From positions 1,137,149-1,201,148 of the forward strand of contig JBCAML010000004.1 of assembly GCA_038503075.1 (NCBI GenBank): 64,000 nucleotides of DNA, read 5' to 3'. The DNA is from Gyromitra esculenta (Eukaryota > Ascomycota > Pezizomycetes > Pezizales > Discinaceae). Below, one piece after another: positions 22,531 to 33,052 of this stretch (the stretch's first letter is position 1; each line of letters opens with the position of its first letter). A program made the translations under genes and the position numbers. The notes under the pieces were generated by a model that was not told the origin of the DNA, did no database searches, and was given only the letters and a program-made list of their open reading frames with translations.

Positions 22531-24258
22531 CTCAATGCTATGACTAGCTCCGAATGATTCGTCTTGTATAAACTCTAGATTCTTGGATTTAGCTACTAAC
22601 CGGGAGTGTCATCAACATTCAATTATGGATTGAGTACTGACAATATTTTTGACTATTACAATATCTTTGACTAGTCGTGAAATGTTCTTCGATTTGCCTT
22701 AATGTATTAAATTACGTTTTTAAGGCTAGTTTATATATCCCTTCTAATGAGATCATAACATCGTAGTTCTTCCGGCGTTACGTGTATCAATTGGTCCTGG
22801 AGTCTACAATTAACTGCCAGCGGATTCAATTCCCTTTGTGCTTCTACGAGGCTTGCATGAGAAAAAAAAGGCACAATCCCCCCCCGGGTTATGCAGGACG
22901 CCAATCTTCTGTGCCGAGGCAAAAAAAGCGATTCGTACAGGGTTCAAGCACAAAGTAACAGAGCGAGCATGGGTTTGCCCGCAGGTACCTGAAGTTATGG
23001 TGCCATCTTTTGCCGGACCATACTCATGTGTAGTAAAGTGGATCTAATTTAGCTCATCACAATGTGAACGAATTACAAAATCCTTCTACAACCAAAGATT
23101 GCTTTGCTATCCAAACCAAGAAATAAAACAAAAAGATTACGCTGCATGACAGGAGCAGGCTCAAAACGAACCATTGACGAGCAACGGGAAAAAATTCGCT
23201 CTTTTACCTTATCATAATATTTGATAAAACTCGTTCCGGCACTAGTAGGTAAAGCACGCATAGGACATGCTGATTTTCCATAATTTTCCCCCAAAAACCC
23301 CCTAACTGCGCAATAAAAGTAGAGTATTAACAGATTATGTGCATGTTATTATATATTGTAATTATCTCTTATCTGGTAACACAAATACAAATGTAGCTAA
23401 GTGACTCTTCCGCGAAGGCAAAGTCACTGTAACACTTTAGTTTAGTTCTGTATATGCATGTCTCGGTTGTGAAATATCGCAATCGCAACTGCTCATTATT
23501 ATCGGCCATTTCTACTAGTATTTGACTGACGTTTTTAAAATGGACCAGGTCCGCATATCATACAAACCGCCCCAAATCTACTTATTTTATACGGGATGCA
23601 GAGGTGGCTCATTTTAAAAGCGTTGCGAGAATATAGGTATCTCACCACATACTGCATGCACACCCCCTGGTTTTTTGACGTCAGAACCTTCGTTTTGCAT
23701 AAGCGTTTTTAGCCCGTAAAAAATAAACAAACAATTTAAACCAAAAAAGAAAAGAAAAAGAAAAACCACATGCAGACCCTACCGCGCGGGCGTGGCCACT
23801 AATTGCGAGATCCTTGTGTATTAGACCCGTTGTCACATCTGATCCTCTTTGGCCCTGTATTCGCGCAGGTTGAAGGTGGAGCGGAGAAGGGTGAAGCGCT
23901 TGGATAATTTAGGAGCTCTTGCCTGGCTCTGCTTGTGGCAATGTATTACCACTGCAAATAGTAGTTGTGGCGGGATAAAATCTTGATTTTGGCTGTAAAA
24001 AGTGCAAAGTGGAATGTTGGGAGAAATACCGAGAAGGTGACCGAATATACGCACCACCCATCATGGTGTTTTCTCTGCTTTGGTAGTGAGTTTAACAACG
24101 AATATAGAGAAAGTGCATACATCCTAAAAAAGAATTTGCATTAGGAGTCGTAGCGATAGAGATATACAAACTGAAGCATTCTTTGCGGATTTTTGTGGGT
24201 TGGCATGATCGCTTCACAGAGATTTGACTGGTCTAAGTTTATCTGTGTGTACGCCATA
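22531..24258. other. Intergenic, no supported gene apart from a short MITE
   Basis: Low-complexity AT-rich sequence with scattered short frames. It holds the small inverted-repeat element at 23528-23623 (listed separately). No coding signal. Confidence 0.4.
23528..23623. mobile_element. Short inverted-repeat element G
   Basis: About 96 bases with arms of about 28. The left end ACGTTTTTAAAATGGACCAG matches the right end reverse-complemented, ACGCTTTTAAAATGAGCCAC, and both run on to (T/C)CGCAT / TCTGCAT. Confidence 0.55.
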
Positions 24259-24750
24259 TACCGTATAATCTCGGAAATAACGAACGGGGCCGGGCTGAGA
24301 CAGCATAGAGAACAAGACTGTTGAGTGGCCAAAATAAGCCACATATGTAGCAAATGATAGTGTTGTGAACATTACAACTATCCACAATTGCAAGCAATAA
24401 CAAAATGCCTTTATCGCATTTTGCTGTTGACCTTGTACTTGGCCCTCAGCACGTGCACCCTAGGTAAATAAAAGGTTATCAGTTTGAGAAAACCCTAGAG
24501 TATTCTAGTCATTACCATCCATCACACACAACTCTCACTTGCACTGCGAAAATTTAACTAGAAATTTATAACCCTTTTAGGTTCACACATGGTTAGATTC
24601 ACTGATAGTGGTGATAATAGCAATCGGGCTTTTGACATCTGGGATTTTTATATTCCAGTCTCAACTACACCTGTGTTTGGCCACTTAACGGCCTTGCCCT
24701 CTATGCTGTCTCAGCCCGGCCCCGTTCGTTATTTCCGAGATTATACGGTA
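24259..24750. mobile_element. TIR element family B, copy 1 (492 bases)
   Basis: The terminal inverted repeats are identical over about 52 bases. Both ends read TACCGTATAATCTCGGAAAT and continue through AACGAACGGGGCCGGG and CTGAGACAGCATAGAG. The core has no transposase frame. TA is the likely target duplication. Perfect ends suggest the most recent or best kept copy in the window. Confidence 0.85.
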
Positions 24751-26739
24751 TAACAGCCAAATGCGTAACTAGTCGCCAAAAGCCACCACATTACCTAAGT
24801 AACCCCCAAGATGTCTTTATATTCGAATTCAATCCCGTAGCCGTATCTGCGAGTGAGCTCCTCAAAACTAATTCAGAGTAGGTTCGTTTATTCGGATCCG
24901 CTCTCTTCATATATCACAGCGCCTTTCTCAGCGGATAGTCTGCAAATTGCGAGCAAACCTGTTTAAGACTATTGCATGGCTGAGTTTGTCGTTAACGGAA
25001 AGAAAATCCAAAAAGTCGCGAGGGGTGGCTAAACACGACGGCTAAGTCAAAAGACCTGTTCGAAAAAACAGACCATCTCCCAAAATTTCCATGAAACAAT
25101 ACCTACGTGATGTTATCAAATCCTATCCTTTAGCCACTGAACTCTTATCGAGGATTGAAGCATTGTATTAGCTGAATCCGAAAGCCATGGCTTGGCATCG
25201 AGTTTCTTGGATAGATAACTCCTAGATTCGATCCCTCCTAAAGTTCACCTGATTATGACCTTTGAGCATACCTAGTAAGCGCCCCAAATTTTTATCGAGG
25301 CTAACGGACCAAGGGGTATCTATCTTATAGGTCCCGGACCCCCCAGGGTTATGCTATTCCCCTCGGAATGGCTATTCGCCTCCCGGCAAAATACTCCGAG
25401 GAGAGAGGTATATTGCCTTTTTGCCTATATATCGTAGCATATAAGGCTCACACCCCCGCTCCCAAGCCCATATCTCAGAAGAAAATCATAACACACAACT
25501 CATCCAATACGAAATCTACCCAGCAGACTGGGTCAAAGCAAAACAGCTTGTCCTGGCCTGTGAACACTACTCGTACGTATTCCGTTGACCTCTGTGAAAT
25601 GGGCTGCCTTTGCATTCTATACAATACCATACATTGAACACGAGTTCGTAGGGGATGCGAACCTGGCCCATTTCACAAAAATCAATGGAGCGCGAGTACC
25701 TACAGTTGTGCATCATGCTAACCTATCGAGGTTTTTATAAACTAACAAAGATGGTGCCACTGTTTGGTGTATTATGGTGGGTGTACGGCTAAACCTGGAC
25801 CACTGTTTTGGGCCGATATTCTGAATGCCCCACTAAGCTAAACAATTCAACAAAGATACAGAGTCCAGCAGCATGTCAATGAAGCTCTGCATCTTTTTGC
25901 AACGCAGTATGACCAGAGGTTGTGTCGGAATAAACCCTAATTTTTGGCTGTAAAAAGTGAAGAATGGAACAGCCCAAAAATCACCCAGGTAGCGACCACA
26001 TATACGCAGAAAGAAACCAAAGCAAATATCCCCTTTGAACCCGAATTTGAGTATCAACGTTAGCATAGAGGTTGTATCTCAAAGGGATTTTCTTTAGAAC
26101 CACTAATGGCCAAAATACCCCAGTTGAGAGGGTTTCCATCGGGTTTGATGAGGCATCATTGCCCCACCAGCCAAGGTCTGTGAGACAAAGGCATTCCACA
26201 TCCAATTTTGACTGGTCTAGATCTATCCGTGCACCCACCGTAGTAAGAGTATCGGCGTAGGTAGTAAGAATATTGGCTACGCCGATATTCTTACCGTCTG
26301 AGGTAGGTTAATTCAAGGTAGCCTATAATTGTGTGACACCGCCGATCCTCAGGGGAGGTCCAGTGCTTCACCTCCCGAGGTACCATAGATATCATAACCT
26401 TGTGTGATATGGGACCCTTATGTGGATCCAGAATGCCACATGCAGCAACCTCTACAAGTTCATACGAGTATCAGTGGTGAAGGAGCTGCAGCGTCGAATC
26501 TCTGAAGTTCGAGTCAACCATCTTTATTACAATATTACTAGCTCTGCTAGCGCTAGGAATATTAAGAGATGTTGATTTGGGGCTTCTTGATTTTTAGCAA
26601 TACTGTAAGTGTTGGCCCGGCGATACCCTAATACAATACGTACCAACCGGTACCAGTAACTAGTACACTGTAGCTAATATAGCCCCTAGCCTAAGCTGAT
26701 TAGATATGCCCGCGGCGATAGGCAATAGGCAGGGTTGAT
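24751..26739. other. Intergenic, no supported gene
   Basis: Only short frames. Contains fragments that echo other repeats here: TGTAAAAAGTG(A/C)A(A/G)A(A/G)TGGAA occurs at 23995 and 25949 in similar surroundings, and a short near-palindrome TACGCCGATA lies at 26245-26300. Confidence 0.4.
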
Positions 26740-27192
26740 TACTCGGGGCAGGCATGAGGAACCCAAGCATGTATTTTGCTGTAGTAGATTTTGTGATTTA
26801 CTCTCCCTAGCCACATTGTCATGTTAATTGGCCGATTTTTGCCTGCGTTTTCGAGTTCTTCATGCATACCGTATAATCTCGGTCATAAGGAACGGGACCG
26901 GGCTGAGACAGCATAAAGTTGAAGTGATTTAAGTGGATAGCTACAACATCACATTGCGACCACGTAGCAACTTGAAAATACTAGAGAGAAAATAACTTGA
27001 ACTTGGTATTGCAACCTAAGGTTATTCATCACAACTTGAAAACAATCAACACCTAACCCTGATAAAATACGGAAATTGATATTGCAATTAAGACTACTGC
27101 TACATGAAGCCATTAAACACCTCCCATTATCATGCTGTCTCAGGCCGGCCCCGTTCCTTATGACCGAGTTTTTACGGTATGTCTGCCCCGAG
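26740..27192. mobile_element. MITE family A, copy split by an inserted family B element
   Basis: The left part 26740-26866 begins TACTCGGGGCAGGCATGAGG and runs to TTCGAGTTCTTCATGCA. The missing right end, GTCTGCCCCGAG, is found at 27181-27192. The two parts add up to about 140 bases, the size of the other family A copies (136-148). Confidence 0.75.
26867..27179. mobile_element. TIR element family B, copy 2, nested in MITE A
   Basis: 313 bases. The left end is TACCGTATAATCTCGGTCAT and the right end reverse-complemented is TACCGTAAAAACTCGGTCAT, both followed by AAGGAACGGG and CTGAGACAGCAT. It interrupts the family A element, so it inserted later. Confidence 0.8.
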
Positions 27193-27281
27193 TTTTTTTT
27201 TGTGAGGTTTAGAAATCAACAAATCGTCGTTGATTAAAAACAACGAGCCCCCCATGCCAACCCGTGATGTCACCGTGATGC

Positions 27282-27419
27282 TACTCAGATACCACATGAA
27301 GAGCCTGAGAATGCATGTTCTAGATCGGGGTTTCTGGTTGGCTGGATCTAGCTATATTGACTTACTAATTGGCCAAACTAATATCCTTGTTTCCAGGTTC
27401 TTCATGACGTATCCGAGCA
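27282..27419. mobile_element. MITE family A, copy 2
   Basis: 138 bases. The interior matches copy 1 (GCATGTTCTAG, TCGGGGTTTCT, GGTTGGCTGGATC) and the ends pair as in copy 1. These two form a subgroup distinct from the copies that begin TACTCGGGGCAGG. Confidence 0.75.
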
Positions 27420-27522
27420 TTATCGTCCGAGGCAGCTGCAGGTTATTTTAAATAATTATAACACGTGTAAATGAGCAATCATCCGCCAAAAATAACCTGG
27501 ATCCTAGTGTCTGAGAACCATA

Positions 27523-27684
27523 TACAGCCTCTGGTAGAATTATCGTAGAAAACCGAGGGCAAGCAAACACATCAAGCAGGGTAGAGTAGCCAATACCACT
27601 ACCATAATCTCCCCGGAAGACTGATAAAAACTTTACATCCTGAGCTGCCTTAGTTCTACAGTAATTATATATGCCGGAGGCTGT
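27523..27684. mobile_element. MITE-like element H
   Basis: 162 bases. The left end TACAGCCTCTGGTAGAATTA and the right end reverse-complemented, TACAGCCTCCGGCATATATA, are both followed by A(T/C)(C/T)GTAGAA. A related end lies near 21147. Confidence 0.65.
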
Positions 27685-29288
27685 ACATAAGACAAATTAC
27701 TCAATATTTATCAGCTAGCTCCCGAGAATATCCAGGGTTAGGGTTCCCATGCGTACAAACCGTACCACAATGTTTGATAACACTCACCAAGGCGAATTGG
27801 AGTAAGTGACAGGCCTTCTTCCATCGGTCCTCTACGTGGTTTCAGTAAAAACTCTACGCGTAATATGAACGAATACTCCCTATATTGGTGGTAATTAAAC
27901 CGGACCCATCATTACAGACCTCAGTCTATTGGGCTCTACTCCAAGAGCTCGTGAGAAAGAATATCCCCCTTGGTAGATCATATGCTCAAGATATTCAAGC
28001 CTTGGGTTTATTACAGGGCTCCTCATAGCGCTTCTTCACATCCGGACCACTGTTAGCGCTGAGTTTGGGCTTACCTAGAGACTTCAATCGATTTCAAGGT
28101 CTGGATATCTAGAAGGGAACCTATGTTATGGCGAGCCTCCAGAGAACAATTGGCCGTATCGTATCTACGGCTGGTTGCGACCGGCGTCGATGGGATCCTA
28201 GCCACGGAACAGGTAGCAGAGGTAATCGGTTCGAGCAGGAGTAATCCCCAAATGCACGTATCGGTCGACCTTCGATACTTCCATGAGATCGTAGAAATCT
28301 AATGAGGTAAATGGGAATCGGATTTTGAAAGGTTGGTGTGTTGATCATAATTAGAGAATAGTTCATGCGTCCCAGGCAATGTAATATCTCTATATGCCGG
28401 ATATTGTAAGGACCAGAGTAGACACGCCGTGTATTGCAGCCTAGTAACGAGTTAGACACTGTTATACATCAAGGTAATAGAACGAAGGAAACGTAACGCA
28501 GCAGTGATAACGAAGGATGAATACACGTACACTTCCGGTTGACGCGTCTGTCGCGTGAAGTGGGTGAGTGGCGTATAGATCACGAAATGTCACTCTGAAG
28601 GCACTCTGAGAAATACCAAGCAGTAGACATAAATCCGCAAAGTTATGGAAAGACTGGTAGGATACCGTACCTCTATCTATATATACTGGGTCAGTACCCT
28701 GGGTGCCACCTGGGTTCTTCTGGTTGGCGGTGGTGCCTGTGTGCGTGTCACTCCAAGCCACAGGAATCCGGAACGATACTATATTAGGTATGGAGCCTTC
28801 CGGAGATCGGCTCCACGCAGACGGACCATCACCTTCTCAAACAAATGGATGTTTTAGGGCATTAAACCCGAAAACTGGTTATGGGCAGCAAGATTGAACT
28901 CCGAAGCCTAGTCATGTCGATCCTACAGTAATGAGCGGCATATACACCACACTTCCATATGATTGGGCATGGCAATACGTAGAAACGCCTGAAAACATTG
29001 GTCCTAGCCTATGCTTATGTATGGGCGCCGATAAACTGATACATATTATTCGCTGATGGTTCTCGATTTGTACGGATCTGACGACCATGGTTCCAGAGTA
29101 ATAACGGAGGCCAAGGCTCCATGATGGCCGCTGGAGCAGAATTACTCGTGATAGGCATGCAGTGATCCACTATCATCACACTATTCTAAGACGAGGAGTA
29201 TCAAGATAGAACAGGTCTCGCATTATTCAGTGATGACCCCACAGAACGAAGACCCCTGGCATTCCATCTCCACACCCTACCTACCCCT
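27685..29288. other. Intergenic, no supported gene
   Basis: Frames up to 112 codons on both strands, none with a recognisable motif, splice structure or bias. May include old transposon sequence upstream of the LINE remnant at 29.8 kb, but I cannot show it. Confidence 0.35.
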
Positions 29289-29436
29289 AGTTCTTGGGGC
29301 AGGCATGAATAACCTGAACATGCAAGTGCGAGTTGACCAATTAATCTTTCGATGTGTTAGATGAGCGTGAGTCAAAAAATTGCTACCAACAAATTTAAAA
29401 GATATGCTCGGGTTCTCTATGCTTGGCCTGGGTATG
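29289..29436. mobile_element. MITE family A, copy 3
   Basis: About 148 bases. The left end TTGGGGCAGGCATGAATAAC pairs with the right end reverse-complemented, CCCAGGCCAAGCATAGAGAA. The interior holds the family's GCAAGTG..AGTTGACCAAT block. Confidence 0.65.
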
Positions 29437-29759
29437 GGCTGACGCGCGACATTAGCCGCATCCCCGACGGTCTGCACTGCGACATAACACGAGCCAGTAC
29501 TGGAAAGAAATATAAATAGCGCGACAAAGGCAACTGGGCTTTGTGATAACGGAGTTTGGTTTGACAGATAGGTGAAAGGAAGTGTGGACAACATTTAATT
29601 GGGAGAGAAGTGGAGCGAATGATGGTCATTGGCCAATCAATCATTTCTGGCTCAGCCAATGTTTCGCAAACAAGAGTTAAATTACTATCCTATGAAGTAT
29701 ACTTGCCATACAGACCCCTCGGAGCCCAAGTTGGATCAATAGGTACCAGAGTCTGGTTC

Positions 29760-30235
29760 TGGACTGATTTACACTATATTTATTTGCGAATGCGGACAAG
29801 GAGTACAAAACGTCAAACATATTCCTGGAAGACCGCGGCTTTACGGCTGACTCGAGAAATGAGGCAGAAGAAAAATTGGAAAGAAAAGTGGGGGTGAAGG
29901 ACCTACTTTGTACGAAAGGCGGTGTGGAATGTGGGGTTAAAATTTGGAAAGAATTTAAAATTGTACGAAGGAGTGCGAGAGAGGAAGTTGAGAAGGAAGA
30001 TAGGGAATTAGAATGGGATTTGGAAAGGTGAAGAGAGACAGATTGTTAGAGGAAGGAAGAAGGTGGATACGGAAATTTCATAAATTAGAATTTGTTTGGA
30101 CTTGTTGAGTGGTTTTGTGAATTGCTTATTAGTTATGTTTATTTATTTATTCTCCGTTTATTTTCTTTTTGCTAACCGCCATAACCCAAGAGGTTGGATG
30201 CGTGTACGATTAATATATCTATCTATCTATATTTA
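29760..30235 (+). mobile_element. LINE (Tad-like) 3' remnant with tail
   Basis: At 29785 a frame reads CECGQGVQNVKHI, the cysteine/histidine motif near the C-terminus of fungal Tad-type LINE reverse transcriptases (C-x-C-G-x-x-x-Q-T-V-x-H). The frame soon meets a stop. A second frame continues protein-like sequence (KDLLCTKGGVECG), so it is frame-broken. Bases 30171-30230 (GCTAACCGCCATAACCCAAG, then GGTTGGATGCGTGTA, then ATCT repeats) occur again at 37490-37576 inverted and at 40001-40056. This identifies them as the shared 3' end and tail of the element. Confidence 0.65.
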
Positions 30236-30292
30236 TTTCCAGGGAACACGGAAAGTATTTTTCAACCCTAGCCCACAAACAACTTATATATA

Positions 30293-30503
30293 TACCGTAT
30301 TATCTTGGCTATAAAGAACTGGCCTGGACTAGGCTCGACTAAAATACTTTAATTGAAATTGCTTCATCTGGTGAGTAAGTGTTTGATTATGATAGCAATT
30401 CTGATGCCGAGGAACCGTTTCTAACAAATTTTCGAGCTTTTCTGAAGGCCGATTTAGAACTGCTTAGTCCAGGCCAGCTCCTTATCGTCGAGATAATACG
30501 GTA
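30293..30503. mobile_element. TIR element family B, diverged copy 3
   Basis: 211 bases. The left end TACCGTATTATCTTGGCTAT and the right end reverse-complemented, TACCGTATTATCTCGACGAT, are both followed by AAG(A/G)A(A/G)CTGGCCTGGACTA. A subfamily of B with altered subterminal sequence. Confidence 0.75.
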
Positions 30504-30925
30504 GTTACATGTATTCTCCTCCATCCCTGAATGGGGCCCTTAAGGCTACGGCACTGTTAAAACACTCCAAAACAGGAGCTGGGAAAGAACCGGGCCATCT
30601 ATAAAACAGAAGTACTTTTTGTAGGCTGTAGCACCTGGCCCGTCAGGGTATTGGTAGCGGCTTGAATGGATTTCAGTCGATTGTCCAGTAAAATCTCAGA
30701 GTGATAGTATTGCGCTCCTTTGCTGGGTTACTCGTGCAGGTGATTTCCACCAAGGACCGGTACTTGATACGACATATCCCAGCGAGTTGGATTTGGACTC
30801 GATGTCCTTGTTCCAAGGGCATAGCCACCAGCCTTGGATCGCAGCAATCTCGGAACACCAAGAAGTTTGAGGAACGGGAGTTTGGGGAATATATGTATCA
30901 AAGTGTCTATCCGTCAGTATTGAAA

Positions 30926-31094
30926 TACAGCACCGGGAAGGGGGCGAAATTGGTGCGGTATTCGTACATTATTCTCATGAATGCGGGAACGAATCGGTAG
31001 TGCTACAGAGTTCTCGGAGGTAATACGGTAGTCATCCTGACGTATTCCTACACTTTCTGACAATACGGTACCAAATTCGCCCCACTTTCCTGTA
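30926..31094. mobile_element. Inverted-repeat element I
   Basis: About 169 bases. The left part TACAGCACCGGGAAGGGGGC and the right part reverse-complemented, TACAGGAAAGTGGGGC, are both followed by GAA(A/T)TTGGT(G/A)C(G/C)GTATT. Its last TA is shared with the first TA of the next element. Confidence 0.55.
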
Positions 31095-31228
31095 CTCGGG
31101 GCAGGCACGAAGAACCCGGAAATGCAAGCAGAAGTTGGTTGATCAACCTGATAATGTTGTTGAGGAGAGCAAATCAAAAAAAATCTTAACAAAAGACATT
31201 TTCGGGTTCTTCATCCCTGTCCCGAGTG
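31093..31228. mobile_element. MITE family A, copy 4
   Basis: 136 bases, the clearest copy of the family. The left end TACTCGGGGCAGGCACGAAG and the right end reverse-complemented, CACTCGGGACAGGGATGAAG, both continue AACCCG(G/A)AAATG. Confidence 0.8.
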
Positions 31229-31737
31229 CTGTAGCTATGCGTGCACTGGCATGCTAGATAGCTATAACCCATCTTATTGAAGACCAAAATATTTAAAACA
31301 CAGTGTTACGATATGCGCAACTATAATGCACCTATCCTCGTTGCCAATTCCTCATGTGGTAAGCCGTGTCTTGTGCTATAAAACACGGAATATGCTGTGA
31401 GACTGCATACGCAATGAATTGGTGTTGGTAGTGCCTAATTAGTCGAATGTGCAGTATAACACCAAAGATTTCTCGGAAGAGTATGAGTGGTGTTGGTACT
31501 GATACGTATGCCGGGGGTAGAGTACTGATACCTTTTACTGAATTGAGCAAGTTTGGTACTGTTGGTGTTGATCCCTTAGGGTCTCACCTTTATTCAAGGC
31601 GGTTGTTGATACTTACCGCGTACCACGATCATCGCCCGTATAATTAGATAGAGGGCTACCCACCCGCAAGTCTTGATAAGCAAAACATCGAATGTTTAAA
31701 CTCCGGGGTGTAGAGCCAAGACATCTATATATACAAG

Positions 31738-32160
31738 TTATATAGCCACCATGGCCAGGCCGCGGTATCTGGACACACTTATTACGAAGTCTAAAAGCAA
31801 CGACTGGCGATACTGTTGATCTGTGCAGTCACGCAATCTTACACATTCTGTGGTGCCCCAACATGCATTTTTCACATTTTTCGCACAATAAGATTCTGCA
31901 CAGAAATCCCTGCACATTAACAATGTTTCATATACACTGCCATCGTACCATAGTGGAAGTTTACAGTCCTTGGCAAATGCCTATAAGAGCACATGTAGCT
32001 ATCTAGCCAGAGCAAACAAGAACCAGGTATCTCGACTGCGGACCCTTCTAAATCCAGACAGATGGACCGCCCATCCGCCAGATTGAGGTTGACATATTGA
32101 CTGTCTTCTCCCACCAGCTTCTCGGTGGGGACTTGTTCCCGGTCCGGACAGGGATGGGTT
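31738..32160 (-). other. Cysteine-rich frames, possible small gene or pseudogene
   Basis: Two minus-strand frames look protein-like. The downstream one contains CRDFCAESYCAKNVKNAC followed by more cysteines (six in about 35 residues). The upstream one, about 32160-31990, contains NLNLADGRSICLDLEG. They could be two exons of a cysteine-rich protein, with an acceptor near 32000 (TTATAG), but I see no good donor, no ATG with a signal peptide, and a TGA lies just before the upstream frame. I do not recognise a family. Treat as unproven. Confidence 0.2.
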
Positions 32161-32585
32161 TGCCTGCTCTGTGAATGTCAGCCCGGGAATGCAGCCTGTC
32201 TCGTATCCTTACACGGTGGTGCTATGGAATAGGATGTATCGGAAGAATCTCGGGATTCTGCATAACCCTAACCCGAATACAGAGACACGACGCGTGTCGG
32301 ACTGGGGGGGGTGGAGTGGAGTTCGTGATGGACTGCAAGCAGAGGAAGGGTTCCTGTTCTGCAGGATCAAGAGGGTTTGAGCGGTCGGGCCATATGCATT
32401 CGCTCTGTTGTTTACTGTTCGCTGGAGATATCGCCAGGGCATAGTCCGTCACTGCCTTCCCTATCAATTGCTCCATTCGTCAAGATAAGTCAAGATAACT
32501 CCATAGGAACAGTCTCGGAGAGCGTAATCACAGCAGCGGCATCCAGGCGGGGAGACGCGTAGACTCCCGTCGGGGACATCGTCGA

Positions 32586-32700
32586 GGGCTCATCCCCATC
32601 TCTCTGTCCATCTCTCCATCTCCATCCCATCATCTCCATCCCATCATCTCCATCCCATTCCTGCCCATCCCATCTCTATTCCCCATCCCATCCCATCGCA
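32586..32700 (+). repeat. CCATCTC / CCCAT simple-sequence tract
   Basis: About 115 bases built from CCATC, CCATCTC and CCCAT units, strongly pyrimidine-biased on the plus strand. It lies about 350 bases upstream of the transcription-factor start and probably belongs to its promoter or leader. Confidence 0.8.
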
Positions 32701-33052
32701 ATAGACGCCAATCTCGTCTTCCCTTGACAGTTGACCGCCGTAATAGAACTGTAAGCTTGTTCGCACCGTGTCACATCAGTAATCAAGCCCTTCCCCACGA
32801 ACGGAACAGACGGGGCAGCGAAACGTGCGGGAAATGTCGGCTTCTTTTCTTTTTTCCGAGCCTCTTCGGACCTACGCTTAGTCAAGAAAGCCCGAATCTG
32901 GAGATGGGAATAGTGGTGAGACGCTGTGCTCCAGCTGTATACCTCCGCCTTCCTCCCACTCCCGCTTTCTCCCCAGACTCCCGACCGTACCCCGACACAC
33001 CCGATCCCGACTCCACGCCCTCCACCACGCCTCGCTGCTTATATCCTCCGCC

